DNA of 64,000 nt. Source: GCA-2731375 sp964590195. GTDB lineage: Bacteria; Pseudomonadota; Alphaproteobacteria; GCA-2731375. The stretch is taken from positions 5,444 to 69,443 of the forward strand of contig CAZPWJ010000017.1 in assembly GCA_964590195.1 (NCBI GenBank). The letters are read 5' to 3'. Below, piece after piece: positions 25,316 through 34,227 of this stretch. Positions within the stretch are counted from its first letter, which is position 1; each line of letters opens with the position of its first letter. Both the position numbers and the translations under genes were made by a program. The notes beneath the pieces were generated by a model that worked only from the letters and a program-made list of their open reading frames with translations, was not told the origin of the DNA and made no database searches.

Positions 25316-27668
25316 AGCCAGGCCAAAGATCATCGGCGCCCGTGTGCAGCGGGTTGAAGATCCGCGCCTGTTGACCGGGCACGGCACCTTCATTGATGAC
25401 ATCAATCTGCCCGGCACTTTGCATATTGCTTTTGCCCGCAGTGATTACGGCCATGCCCGCATTACCGGTATCGAGGTGGCGGAGGCCGTCGCCATGCCCG
25501 GCGTGTACGGGGTTTTTACCGCCCATGATATCGATGGCCTGATCAATCCCATAAGGGCCACCTCGCGCATGGTGGATTATCACGCCACGGAGCTGCCCGT
25601 GCTGGCGGCCCAAAAAGTCCGCTTCGTGGGCGAGCCGGTTGTCGCCGTAGTGGCGGAGAGCCGACATCTGGCGGAAGATGCGGTCGAGCGGATTGCCATC
25701 AGCTATGAAGAACTTGGTGTCGTAATTGATCCCGTCGCCGCCGCCGAACCAGATGCACCGGTGCTGCACGAAGACGTGGGCGGCAACGTCATTTTGACTC
25801 GCACATTCGAGCGTGGCGAGGTGGATGATGCTATTGCCTCGGCGCCCATCCGTGTTGGCGATAGCTTCCGGATGCATCGCAAGACTCCAACCGCGATGGA
25901 GAACCGGGGCTATCTGGCGGACTATGATCAGGGCCGCCGCGCCCTGACCCTGCATTCTACATCCCAGGTGCCCGGCGTGGTCCGCGATGCCCTGGTTGAG
26001 ATGCTGGATATTCCGGGCAACCGTCTGCGCGTGGTGGCGCCCGATGTAGGCGGTGGCTTCGGCGGCAAGGGCGCGCTGTACCGCGAGGAAGTGCTGGTCT
26101 GTGTCCTGGCGCGTCTGCTGGGCCGGCCCGTGAAGTGGCTGTCGGACCGCATGGAAGACCTGATGAGCACCAATCAGGCTTTCGACGAACATATCGAGGC
26201 TGAACTGGCTTGCGACGAACAGGGCCATATTCTGGGCCTGCGCGCGGACGTGACCGGTGATGTGGGTGCTTATTCCGCCTATCCCTGGACGGCCACGGTA
26301 GAGCCGGTGCAGGTGGTCTCGTTCCTGCCGGGGCCCTATCGGGTGCCCAGCTACCGGGGCCGGGTGCGGGGCGTTACCACGTCAAAGGCGCCCATGGGGG
26401 CCTATCGCGGCGTCGGCCGGCCCATATCGACCTTTGTCATGGAACGGCTGATCGATATGGCGGCCGCGAAACTGTCCCTTGATCCGTTGGAGATGCGCCG
26501 GCGCAACATGGTCCGGGCGGAGGAATTTCCCTACAAGGCCGCCTCCGGCATTGTCTGGGACCGGGCCGGCTTCATGGAATGTCTGGATGCGGTTACCGAA
26601 CGTCTGGATTACCAAGGCTTGCGGGCGCAACAGGCAGAGGCGCGGGCCCAGGGCCGCTGGGTCGGGATCGGGCTGGCGTCTTATGCCGAGCTTACCGGTC
26701 TGGGCTCGCGCATCGCCGTGGCACCGGGCATGCCGGTCAACACAGGCACGGAAAGCGCCAATATACGCATTGATTCCTCCGGCGCCGTAACCGCCTATTT
26801 CGGCATCGCCTCCCACGGCCAGGGCCTGGAGACGACCTTGGCGCAGGTGGTGGCCGAGGAACTGGGTGTCCGGGTCGAGGATGTGGACGTGATCCATGGC
26901 GACAGTGCCGTCGTCGCCCACGGCACCGGCACCTATGCTTCGCGCTCGACCGTGTTGGCCGGTGGTGCCGCGATCATGTCCGCGCGCGCGGTGCGGGAGC
27001 AGGTGTTAAAGGCGGCCTCCCATATTCTGGAAGCGGATGCGGGCGATATCGATGCCGTCGGCGGCAGGATTTTCGTCAAGGGCACGGACCGGGGCTTGAG
27101 TTTCCGCGACCTGGCCCGCGCGGTCTATTCCGAGATGGGCCGCCTGCCCAAGGACGTGCGCGAGGATATCGAGCTTGAAGCGACCCGCACCTACGACCCC
27201 TATTTTGGCACGGCCACCCCGGCCACGCATCTGACCATGGTCGAGATCGATCCGGAAACCTATCAGGTGAAAATCCTGCGCTATGGTGTGGCCGAGGATT
27301 GCGGCAGGATCATCAATCCATTGATTGCCGACGGCCAGGTCCATGGCGGTGTCGCCCAGGGCATCGGCGCGGCCTTGCTGGAGGAGGTAGTCTACGATCA
27401 AAGCGGACAGATCCTAACCGCCAGCCTGATGGATTACGTGGTTCCCACGGCGGCGGAAATCCCAAGCATGGAAGTCATCCATCTGGAGACGGAGCTGCCC
27501 AACAACATCGGCGGCTTTCGCGGCATGGGAGAGGGCGGTACGATCGGCGCGCCGGCGGCGATCGCCAACGCCATCAGCGATGCCTTGGCGCCCTTGGATA
27601 TCGGCATTAATGAATTGCCGGCCACGGCGGAGCGTCTGTTCCGTCTGGTCAGCGCGCAACAGGAGTAG
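25305..27668 (+). CDS. Second molybdenum hydroxylase large subunit (CoxL/aldehyde oxidase family)
   Basis: This 787-residue Moco subunit starts at the GTG at 25305, which has GGAGG six bases upstream. The frame upstream is a shadow of the small-subunit gene. The fold begins IIGARVQRVEDPRLLTGHG. GGGFGGKGALYREE is the Moco-binding loop and GMGEGG holds the catalytic Glu. At the CO-dehydrogenase active-site loop it reads GAYRGVGRP, not the AYRCSFR of true CoxL, so it is not a CO dehydrogenase. It lacks the CoxG extension of the first set. The substrate is unknown, perhaps an aldehyde or N-heterocycle. Confidence 0.85.
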   Translation: MEVEARPKIIGARVQRVEDPRLLTGHGTFIDDINLPGTLHIAFARSDYGHARITGIEVAEAVAMPGVYGVFTAHDIDGLINPIRATSRMVDYHATELPVLAAQKVRFVGEPVVAVVAESRHLAEDAVERIAISYEELGVVIDPVAAAEPDAPVLHEDVGGNVILTRTFERGEVDDAIASAPIRVGDSFRMHRKTPTAMENRGYLADYDQGRRALTLHSTSQVPGVVRDALVEMLDIPGNRLRVVAPDVGGGFGGKGALYREEVLVCVLARLLGRPVKWLSDRMEDLMSTNQAFDEHIEAELACDEQGHILGLRADVTGDVGAYSAYPWTATVEPVQVVSFLPGPYRVPSYRGRVRGVTTSKAPMGAYRGVGRPISTFVMERLIDMAAAKLSLDPLEMRRRNMVRAEEFPYKAASGIVWDRAGFMECLDAVTERLDYQGLRAQQAEARAQGRWVGIGLASYAELTGLGSRIAVAPGMPVNTGTESANIRIDSSGAVTAYFGIASHGQGLETTLAQVVAEELGVRVEDVDVIHGDSAVVAHGTGTYASRSTVLAGGAAIMSARAVREQVLKAASHILEADAGDIDAVGGRIFVKGTDRGLSFRDLARAVYSEMGRLPKDVREDIELEATRTYDPYFGTATPATHLTMVEIDPETYQVKILRYGVAEDCGRIINPLIADGQVHGGVAQGIGAALLEEVVYDQSGQILTASLMDYVVPTAAEIPSMEVIHLETELPNNIGGFRGMGEGGTIGAPAAIANAISDALAPLDIGINELPATAERLFRLVSAQQE

Positions 27669-27673
27669 AAAAC

Positions 27674-28432
27674 ATGGATTTAGGACTTAAGGGCAAAGTG
27701 GCTCTGGTTACCGGCGGGGCGCGGGACGTGGGCCGGGAAATCGTTCTGGCGCTGGCCAATGAAGGCGCGGCGGTGGCGATCAACTATCGCGGCTCGGAAG
27801 CGGCGGCGAATGCTTTGGTGGCCGAGATCAACGAAGCGGGCGGCACGGCGCGGGGCTATGGCGCCGATGTCACCGACTATGATGCGACCAAGGCCATGAT
27901 CGAACAGATTGTCGGCGACTTTGGCCGCTTGGATGTGCTGGTCAACAACGCTGGTTATGTCACGCCGCAGAAATTTGTCGAGACCACGCCGGCGGATTGG
28001 CATGCTCAGATTGATGTTGGCCTGTATGGCGTCATCCATTGTTGTCATGCTGCCGTGCCGCATCTGGCGGCGTCCGGCGATGGGCGCATTATCTCCCTTG
28101 CCGGCGACTCCGCGCGTGTCGGCGAGAAGAACCTGGCGATCACGGCGGCGTCCCGTGGCGGCGTGTTGTCCCTGACCAAATCTCTGGCCAAGGAGCTGGG
28201 CCGCGACGGCATCACCGTCAATGCAGTTGCCCTGGGCCTGGTGGAGACCAGCCACAGCAACAGGGAATGGCTGGATGCCAACATGTCCAAGATCGTGCGC
28301 AACTATCCCACGGGCCGGATCGGGCAGGCGGATGATATCGCACCCACCATCGCGTTTCTTGCCTCATCAGGCGCCAGCTGGATAACCGGGCAAATCGTAT
28401 CTGTTAGTGGCGGTTACAGCACGGTCGGGTAA
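27674..28432 (+). CDS. SDR-family protein with altered catalytic residues
   Basis: A 252-residue short-chain dehydrogenase/reductase fold. The cofactor motif TGGARDVG, the NNAG motif (91-94) and the C-terminal SGGYSTVG are intact. The active-site YxxxK is not: the expected Tyr157 and Lys161 are Thr and Arg. It may bind NAD(P) without classical catalysis or use another mechanism. It starts five bases after the second large subunit, so it belongs to the operon. Confidence 0.8.
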   Translation: MDLGLKGKVALVTGGARDVGREIVLALANEGAAVAINYRGSEAAANALVAEINEAGGTARGYGADVTDYDATKAMIEQIVGDFGRLDVLVNNAGYVTPQKFVETTPADWHAQIDVGLYGVIHCCHAAVPHLAASGDGRIISLAGDSARVGEKNLAITAASRGGVLSLTKSLAKELGRDGITVNAVALGLVETSHSNREWLDANMSKIVRNYPTGRIGQADDIAPTIAFLASSGASWITGQIVSVSGGYSTVG

Positions 28433-28477
28433 GATACCCGTGTCGTCGGAGACACAAATAACAGGGAGGCTATCGTT

Positions 28478-28867
28478 ATGAACGAATTCGTAAATCCCAA
28501 GGCCAACGCCAAACCGGCAGGCGCCTATTCCCACAGTGTGAAAGTGCCGGCGGGCGCCGAATGGCTGGTCATAGCCGGCCAGGTTGGCATCGATGGCAAG
28601 GGCAAGCTGCAGGCCGGTATCCGTAAGCAGGCGGAGCAGTGCTTTCGCAATATTCTCAATTGCCTGAAGGAAAACGGCATGGCCAAGAAGCACCTGGTCA
28701 AGTTCACCGTCTTCCTAACCGATCCGCGCAGTATCGATGACTATCGCGCGGCCCGCAAAAAGGTCATCGGCGATGCCACCCTGCCGGCATCCACATTGTT
28801 GATTGTCGATGGCCTGGCCTCGCCGGATATGTTGATCGAGATTGAGGCGACCGCCGCAAAGGCCTGA
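28478..28867 (+). CDS. RidA/YjgF family protein
   Basis: A 129-residue RidA-family subunit, usually a trimer that hydrolyses reactive enamines or imines. PAGAYSHSVKVPAG near the N terminus and the final PDMLIEIEATA match the family. The Arg expected near residue 105 in the RidA subfamily is not obvious (PASTLLIVDGL), so it may belong to a non-deaminase Rid subgroup. CAGGGAGG precedes the ATG. In this operon it may clear a reactive intermediate. Confidence 0.82.
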   Translation: MNEFVNPKANAKPAGAYSHSVKVPAGAEWLVIAGQVGIDGKGKLQAGIRKQAEQCFRNILNCLKENGMAKKHLVKFTVFLTDPRSIDDYRAARKKVIGDATLPASTLLIVDGLASPDMLIEIEATAAKA

Positions 28868-28886
28868 CCGAAGTAGGAGCGTCGTC

Positions 28887-29771
28887 ATGACGGATATCGA
28901 TACCGGCCTGAACGTCTGGCAGATGACCTCCAATCATAACCGGATGATCGAGCTTCAGGCCGACACCTCGCCGGCCCGTGATGGGCCGGTGGAGGTGGCG
29001 TTTTACGGCAGCTCGGCCTTTCGCATTACCTCGCCCAAGGGTGTCAGCGTGATGATCGATCCCTGGCGCAATCATCCTTCGCGCACGTGGGATTGGTATT
29101 TCCATGACTTTCCCATCACTGCCGTGGATATCGGCGTCTCGACCCATGCCCATTTCGATCATGACGCCCTGCACCGCCTGGACGCCCATGTATTGCTCGA
29201 CCGTCTGATCGGCATGTATTCGTTCGGCGATATGACCATCTATGGCCTGGCGGACAAGCATGCCACTGATTCAAGCTGTGCCCTCTATGACTTCAAGAAA
29301 GTGCACAAGCATTTCAACGGCACTGAAATCGAGCCGCCGAACAATCCCCGCTCATGGGATCATTGCCTGATAGTGGTGGAGACAGGCGGCATGCGCATCG
29401 TCCATTGGGGCGACAACCGCCATAACCCGCCCGACGATATCTGGAAGGCCCTGGGCCATATCGATATCGCGCTGCTGCCCGTGGATGCCTCGCAGCATGT
29501 CATGGGGCACGTGCATGTGCAGTCGATTGTTGATCGGTTGCAGCCCCGTGTCGTGGTGCCTAGCCACTATTACATATGGGACGTGGTGCAGCGGCAAAGC
29601 ACCCTGCAGACGGCGGAGGCCTGGGTGACCGAGCGCGAAGAATATGTCGAGCGCATTGCCGGCCCAAAACGGATCTACAATATTGGAGACATGGATAAAA
29701 TGGAGGGGGCCATACATTACTTTGGCGACCACGTGGCCTTTGACAAGGCGGCCTGGATGGAAGGGAAATAG
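28887..29771 (+). CDS. Metallo-beta-lactamase-fold hydrolase (UlaG-like)
   Basis: A 294-residue protein with the metal-binding HAHFDH motif near residue 90 and later histidines in IVHWGDNRH and VPSHYY, which support a binuclear metal site. Early VEVAFYGSSAFRI resembles UlaG-type lactonases and related phosphodiesterases. TAGGAG lies upstream of the ATG at 28887. It could open a lactone produced by the operon's oxidation steps, but this is only inference. Confidence 0.75.
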   Translation: MTDIDTGLNVWQMTSNHNRMIELQADTSPARDGPVEVAFYGSSAFRITSPKGVSVMIDPWRNHPSRTWDWYFHDFPITAVDIGVSTHAHFDHDALHRLDAHVLLDRLIGMYSFGDMTIYGLADKHATDSSCALYDFKKVHKHFNGTEIEPPNNPRSWDHCLIVVETGGMRIVHWGDNRHNPPDDIWKALGHIDIALLPVDASQHVMGHVHVQSIVDRLQPRVVVPSHYYIWDVVQRQSTLQTAEAWVTEREEYVERIAGPKRIYNIGDMDKMEGAIHYFGDHVAFDKAAWMEGK

Positions 29772-29772
29772 T

Positions 29773-30399
29773 ATGGATGCCTCGATCATCCTGATCAGCG
29801 TCTTTGGCATTTTCATCCCGGCCCTGATGCTGCCGGGGCCGGACTTCGTGGCCGTTGTCCGCTCTTCCATGACCAGGGGAACCAGGGCCGGTCTGTGGAC
29901 CACGTTGGGCGTCTCGCTCTGCCTTGGCCTCTATGCCACGGCGTCTTTGTTGGGGCTGTCGGCAATCCTGGTGCAATACCAGTGGCTGGCCTGGCTGGTG
30001 CGTATCCTGGGCGCCAGCTATTTGATCTATCTGGGCTTGCGCCTGATCTTCATGAAATCAGAGACCTTGGAGATCCCCGCGCAGCGTGCCGATAGCGGGC
30101 ATGCCTTTCGCTTTGGCTTTTTCGTGACCCTGACCAATCCCAAGGCCATCGTTCTGTTCGCCTCGGTCTTTGCTACCTCGGTCACGGCGGCGACGCCGGT
30201 CTGGCTGATGGTGCTGATGATCGGTCTGGTCTTCGCCGCCGCCCTTGTTTGGTACAGTCTGGTCAGCCTGTTCATGTCCTCGGCGCCCGTCATGCGCCGG
30301 TTCAGCCACGCCCGCCATTGGATCGAACGGGCCGCGGGCGTGGTCTTCATCGCCATTGGCGGCCGGATTCTCGGCGACTCCCGCCTTTCGGGTCTATAG
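29773..30399 (+). CDS. LysE/RhtB-family exporter
   Basis: A 208-residue inner-membrane protein with six predicted membrane helices and the LysE-type N-terminal motif PGPDFVAVVRSSMTRG. TNPKAIVLFASVF, a family hallmark, is near residue 130. Its start is one base after the preceding stop. Members export amino acids or small acids; here it may relieve accumulation of a pathway intermediate. Confidence 0.85.
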   Translation: MDASIILISVFGIFIPALMLPGPDFVAVVRSSMTRGTRAGLWTTLGVSLCLGLYATASLLGLSAILVQYQWLAWLVRILGASYLIYLGLRLIFMKSETLEIPAQRADSGHAFRFGFFVTLTNPKAIVLFASVFATSVTAATPVWLMVLMIGLVFAAALVWYSLVSLFMSSAPVMRRFSHARHWIERAAGVVFIAIGGRILGDSRLSGL

Positions 30400-30489
30400 G
30401 CGCATTTTCCCAACACGGATTTTGTTGACATCAGCATGCAATGCCGCGATTTGAGAGCGGCGCTATTTTGTAACGGAGTATGAACGGCA

Positions 30490-31719
30490 ATGAAGATCAC
30501 GGCGGTGGAGACTATTCAGGTCGCGGAATTCAGTAATCTGGTTTGGCTGAAAATCGAAACGGACGAAGGCATTACCGGGCTGGGAGAAACATTCAGAAAT
30601 CCCGATGCCTCCGCCGCCTACATCCACGAAACCTGTGCGCCGTATCTGCTGGGCCAGAACCCTCTGAATATCGAGCGTCATTTCAATGCCCTGGCCAACA
30701 AGGTCGGCAACCACTATTTCGGCTATCCGACGCGCAGCGTTGAATGGCGCGGCAATTCAGCGGTGGACTTCGCGCTGTGGGATATTCTGGGCAAGACCCT
30801 GGGGCAGCCGGCATGGCAGCTGTTGGGCGGTCTCTCGCGCGACCGTATCCGGGTCTACAACACCTGTGCCTCGGCTGATTACAACAACCAACTGCGCGCC
30901 GGCGCCAACAGCAGCTTTCATCAGCATGGCGAGGTCAAGGCCCGGGAATTTTCCCGCTTCGAGGATCTGGAGGCGCAGATGGCCGCGCCCGGGGAATTGG
31001 CGCAATCATTGCTGGATGAAGGCGTCACGGGGATGAAGATCTGGCCCTTTGACGGCCTGGCGCACATTAGCGACGGCCATGATCTGAGCCTGCCGGAGCT
31101 GAAATCGGGCGTCCGCATCGTCGAGCAGATCCGCGAGGCGGTTGGCGACGAAATGGATATCATGATGGAATATCATGCCCTGTGGCGCCTGCCGCAGATC
31201 CTGAAGATCGCCCGTGCCCTGGATGATTTCGATGTTTATTGGCACGAAGACCCGGTGCCCATGTACCGCTTCGATGATCTGGAGCAGTTCAAGCGCGGCA
31301 CCACGGGCCGGGTCTGCGGCTCGGAAAACATGGGCACCAAGGTCTGGTATGCCGAGGCTTTTCAACGCGGCGTCATCGACGTGGCGCATTTTGATCTGTG
31401 CTGGATCGGCGGCCTGACCGAGGGGCGCAAGGTGGCCGCCCTGGCGGAAACATACGAACGTCCCATCGCGCCCCATGACTGCGTCGGCCCGGTGACCTAT
31501 GCCGCAAGCTCCCACCTGGTCCTCAGCGCGCCGAACGGCCTGATGCAGGAATCCGTCAGGGCCTTCTATGACGGCTACTACCGCGATATCGTCACCGATA
31601 TTCCCGAGATCGATAACGGCTTCATGTATCCGATGATGAAGCCTGGCCTGGGCCTGGAACTGCTGCCCGATTTCGCGAAACGGGACGATGCCAGCCGACG
31701 TAGAAGCGAAGTTGGCTGA
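30490..31719 (+). CDS. Enolase-superfamily dehydratase/racemase (mandelate racemase-like)
   Basis: A 409-residue protein with the capping domain first (ITAVETIQVAEF) and then the barrel. Likely metal ligands lie in IMMEYHALW, YWHEDPVP and CGSENMG, and a late His in IAPHDCVGP fits a general base of the acid-sugar dehydratase type. The TGMKIWPFD segment carries the barrel Lys. AACGGAG precedes the ATG. A 90-base gap separates it from the LysE gene, so it may be the end of the operon or separate. Substrate probably a sugar acid, not determined. Confidence 0.82.
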   Translation: MKITAVETIQVAEFSNLVWLKIETDEGITGLGETFRNPDASAAYIHETCAPYLLGQNPLNIERHFNALANKVGNHYFGYPTRSVEWRGNSAVDFALWDILGKTLGQPAWQLLGGLSRDRIRVYNTCASADYNNQLRAGANSSFHQHGEVKAREFSRFEDLEAQMAAPGELAQSLLDEGVTGMKIWPFDGLAHISDGHDLSLPELKSGVRIVEQIREAVGDEMDIMMEYHALWRLPQILKIARALDDFDVYWHEDPVPMYRFDDLEQFKRGTTGRVCGSENMGTKVWYAEAFQRGVIDVAHFDLCWIGGLTEGRKVAALAETYERPIAPHDCVGPVTYAASSHLVLSAPNGLMQESVRAFYDGYYRDIVTDIPEIDNGFMYPMMKPGLGLELLPDFAKRDDASRRRSEVG

Positions 31720-32057
31720 TGATCTTGTTCTGGCTTTGAAACCAAGCGCAGGGTTGATTGCCTAGTTGCTGCCTTGAGCCGAGCTTTACCCCGGTAGGGT
31801 CCGCTTTTGGAGGCGAACGTCTCATCACCGTAAGGGGGCTGCACCTGCGCCTTGTGCCTATCGCTGCCATCAACCAACTCAAATTTTTCAGTAGGACTCG
31901 ATATATACTTCGGTGTTCCAGCCAAAATTTGAAATCGTGAATGAGTGCCGCCTAGCTTTAAAAATACTTTGCCCGAAGACCGGCTCTGGTAAGGTTAAAA
32001 AAAATCGTCCATTGCGCTGCCTCGGCGTTCGTGCCCAACCATCCGGATGGAGACGTC
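31720..32057. other. Intergenic region, no gene recognised
   Basis: About 340 bases between two plus-strand genes. A minus-strand open frame at 31578-31925 runs through part of it but overlaps the end of the enolase-superfamily gene and has no recognisable motif. A poly-A tract lies near 32000. I see no RNA gene, terminator or clear promoter. Confidence 0.4.
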
Positions 32058-32744
32058 ATGCAACATTCATTGTCGCGCGGCCCGCTTGTCTTGCTGTTGG
32101 CTCTGGTCTGGCTGGTTTGTCAGGTTCCCTTGGCGAAGGCGGAACGGACCCTAACATGGGAGGATCTTGCGCCGCCCCTGCCTGACCTGATGGCGCCGTT
32201 TGCCCACTTGAAAGAAGGGCAGCTCTTCGATCTGAATGAACTGTACAATCTGAACCGCTGGCGGGACGGGGCGGGTGTCCAGGCGAGCGATTCGATAAAG
32301 GCCGGCACGACGGAGCAGATCAAGACGCTGACTGACCAACTCACCGGGCAAGGGCTGGATGTGCCGGGGCTGTTGAAAAAAATGTCCGATGTCATGGCCC
32401 GTTACCGTCGCAGCCAATCCATGGCGGTGCCCGCTCTGGACGGCCAAGAGGTGCGACTTCCCGGTTATGTACTGCCGCTGGAATTCGGTGGCGAGGCAGT
32501 CAGCGAATTCTTTCTTGTGCCCTATGTGGGTGCCTGCATCCATACTCCGCCACCGTCCGCCAACCAGATCGTCTTGGTCAAGTTGCAGCAAAGCTACAAG
32601 CTGAATGAACTATACGATGCCGTCTGGGTCACGGGACGCATGAAAATCGTCAAAAACGACCGAAAACTGGGTTACCGCGACGGCATCGGGAAAGTTGCCT
32701 CGACATATGAACTAGAGGGCCTCCGGATTGTGCCTTACGAATAA
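32058..32744 (+). CDS. DUF3299 protein, exported, zinc-locus associated
   Basis: A 228-residue protein with a signal peptide (hydrophobic core about 8-25, then AKAER). The conserved YVGACIHTPPPSANQ near residue 160 identifies DUF3299. The ATG at 32058 has GGAG at good spacing. DUF3299 genes occur with DUF2796, an ABC ATPase and an FtsX-like permease in the zinc-regulated zrg locus of Vibrio, and the same set follows here. It probably acts in the periplasm in zinc acquisition; its biochemical role is unknown. Confidence 0.8.
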   Translation: MQHSLSRGPLVLLLALVWLVCQVPLAKAERTLTWEDLAPPLPDLMAPFAHLKEGQLFDLNELYNLNRWRDGAGVQASDSIKAGTTEQIKTLTDQLTGQGLDVPGLLKKMSDVMARYRRSQSMAVPALDGQEVRLPGYVLPLEFGGEAVSEFFLVPYVGACIHTPPPSANQIVLVKLQQSYKLNELYDAVWVTGRMKIVKNDRKLGYRDGIGKVASTYELEGLRIVPYE

Positions 32745-32844
32745 GCGGGCTGTGGCGCCCGCTGGGCGTGGAACCACTGAAAGCCGCGGCAGCAAAAAAC
32801 ACCCGCTTGTTCTGAGACGGGCTTTATCCTAAAAAATGCTTCGA

Positions 32845-32863
32845 TTTGTTATAATATAACAAA
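32845..32863. promoter_or_regulatory. Zur box
   Basis: A perfect 9-1-9 palindrome built on TGTTATA-A-TATAACA lies 22-40 bases upstream of the DUF2796 gene. It matches the alphaproteobacterial Zur operator, so the gene and the ABC transporter behind it should be repressed when zinc is sufficient. Confidence 0.85.
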
Positions 32864-32884
32864 TTCCGATGGAGAATTCCGGAC

Positions 32885-33493
32885 ATGGTGTTTAAGGCAT
32901 GGCGGGTCAACCCGCTGCTGGGATTTTTGATGATCGCGCTGGCACTGCCCGCCGCAACGGCTTCGGCCCAGGGCGGCAAGACTCACGTTCACGGTGTCAG
33001 CACGTTGTTGATCGCGGTGGAAGCGGACGGCATGGTTCTGGAGTTGACGGCGCCAGGCAATGATCTGGTTGGCTTCGAACATGCCCCAGTGAACCAGTCC
33101 CAGAGAGACCGGGTCGCCAAGGCCATCGCCCTGCTGCGCGCGTTCGATGGATTGTTCCAATTGCCCGCGGCGGCCGGATGCACGGCGGCGGAGGCGACAC
33201 TACTGGATAGTCTTTCGGGGCCGACCGAGGAGGCTGCCGAACAGGATCACGATCACAAGCCCGTTGGCAAGGCGCCCGCCAAGACCGATCACCATGACGA
33301 GCCGACGGACGATCACGGGGAATTCCGCCTGCGCTATCACTATCATTGCCAATCGGCGGAGAAACTGAACGGCATTGAAGTAAATCTTTTTGACCTCTTT
33401 CCCGACCTGCGCACCATTGTCGTAAACACTGTCAGTGCGCGCGGGCAATCTTCTTCGCGGCTCGATCGTGACACGCGACGCGCTGCCTTTTAA
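32885..33493 (+). CDS. zrgA: ZrgA-like DUF2796 zinc-binding protein
   Basis: A 202-residue exported protein: signal peptide 1-29 ending SASAQ-like (TASAQGG), then the DUF2796 start THVHGVSTLLIAVE and LTAPGNDLVGFEHAP. A histidine-rich segment around 120-160 (DHDHKP, DHHDEP, YHYHCQ) can chelate zinc. It lies directly behind a Zur box and before an ABC ATPase. In Vibrio, ZrgA is the periplasmic zinc-binding part of a zinc importer. Zinc capture is inferred from these features. Confidence 0.82.
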   Translation: MVFKAWRVNPLLGFLMIALALPAATASAQGGKTHVHGVSTLLIAVEADGMVLELTAPGNDLVGFEHAPVNQSQRDRVAKAIALLRAFDGLFQLPAAAGCTAAEATLLDSLSGPTEEAAEQDHDHKPVGKAPAKTDHHDEPTDDHGEFRLRYHYHCQSAEKLNGIEVNLFDLFPDLRTIVVNTVSARGQSSSRLDRDTRRAAF

Positions 33494-33528
33494 GTTTCGG
33501 GTGGCACATCAACAGGGGGCGGCAGGGC

Positions 33529-34227
33529 TTGATCGACATCCATGATCTAATCTTTCATTGGCGGCCCGACGGCCCGCGCGTACTCGATATCAAGAGCTTC
33601 ACCGTGGCGGCGGGGGAACGGCTTTTTCTGCAGGGCCCCTCGGGCAGCGGCAAAACCAGCCTTTTGAACGTGCTGGGCGGTATCGCGCTACCGCAGCGCG
33701 GCCGCGTTGAAGTGCTGGGCCAAGATCTATGCCGTCTTTCAGGCACTGGCCGCGACCGTCTGCGGGCCGACCATATGGGCCTGATATTCCAGGTCTTCAA
33801 CCTGGTACCCTATCTCTCGCTCTTGGAGAATGTCGCTCTGCCATGCCTTTTTTCAATCACCCGGCGGCAACGAGCGGTGGCACAGGATGGTTCCGCGGCG
33901 GCGGCGGCAGCCCGGCTACTGGCGGCGATGGACATTTCCGTCGAAACTTTCGCCGGTGAGCCGGTCAGCGCGCTCAGTACCGGCCAGCAGCAGCGCGTCG
34001 CCGCGGCGCGGGCCCTGATCGGCGAGCCGGAGATCATCGTTGCCGACGAACCAACCTCGGCCCTGGACGCCACCAACACCGAACGTTTTCTCGATTTGCT
34101 GTTCCAGGAGCTTCGCCAACGTGAAACCACGCTACTTTTCGTCAGCCACGATGAACGACTGGCCGGCCGCTTCGACCGTGCCGTGGCGCTGCCATCCTTG
34201 CTGACACCATCAAGGTCGGCGCCATGA
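33529..34227 (+). CDS. ABC transporter ATP-binding protein of the zinc locus (ZrgB-like)
   Basis: A 232-residue LolD/MacB-type ATPase with Walker A GPSGSGKTS at 38-46, signature STGQQQRVAAARA and Walker B IIVADEPTSAL. The frame starts with TTG at 33529, with a G-rich AGGGGGCGG upstream; no in-frame ATG fits better. It overlaps the permease start by four bases. Together with the permease it forms an FtsX-type ABC unit, which would power transfer or a mechanical change at the membrane. Confidence 0.87.
   Translation: MIDIHDLIFHWRPDGPRVLDIKSFTVAAGERLFLQGPSGSGKTSLLNVLGGIALPQRGRVEVLGQDLCRLSGTGRDRLRADHMGLIFQVFNLVPYLSLLENVALPCLFSITRRQRAVAQDGSAAAAAARLLAAMDISVETFAGEPVSALSTGQQQRVAAARALIGEPEIIVADEPTSALDATNTERFLDLLFQELRQRETTLLFVSHDERLAGRFDRAVALPSLLTPSRSAP

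Noticed and set aside
24993..26228. 411-residue minus-strand open frame
   Set aside because: It spans the boundary of two well-supported molybdenum hydroxylase genes on the opposite strand.
25305..27668. Form I CO dehydrogenase large subunit
   Set aside because: The diagnostic active-site loop AYRCSFR is replaced by GAYRGVGRP, so CO oxidation is not supported.
31578..31925. 115-residue minus-strand frame, considered as a transposase relic
   Set aside because: No transposase motif or inverted repeats were visible and a third of it overlaps a well-supported gene.
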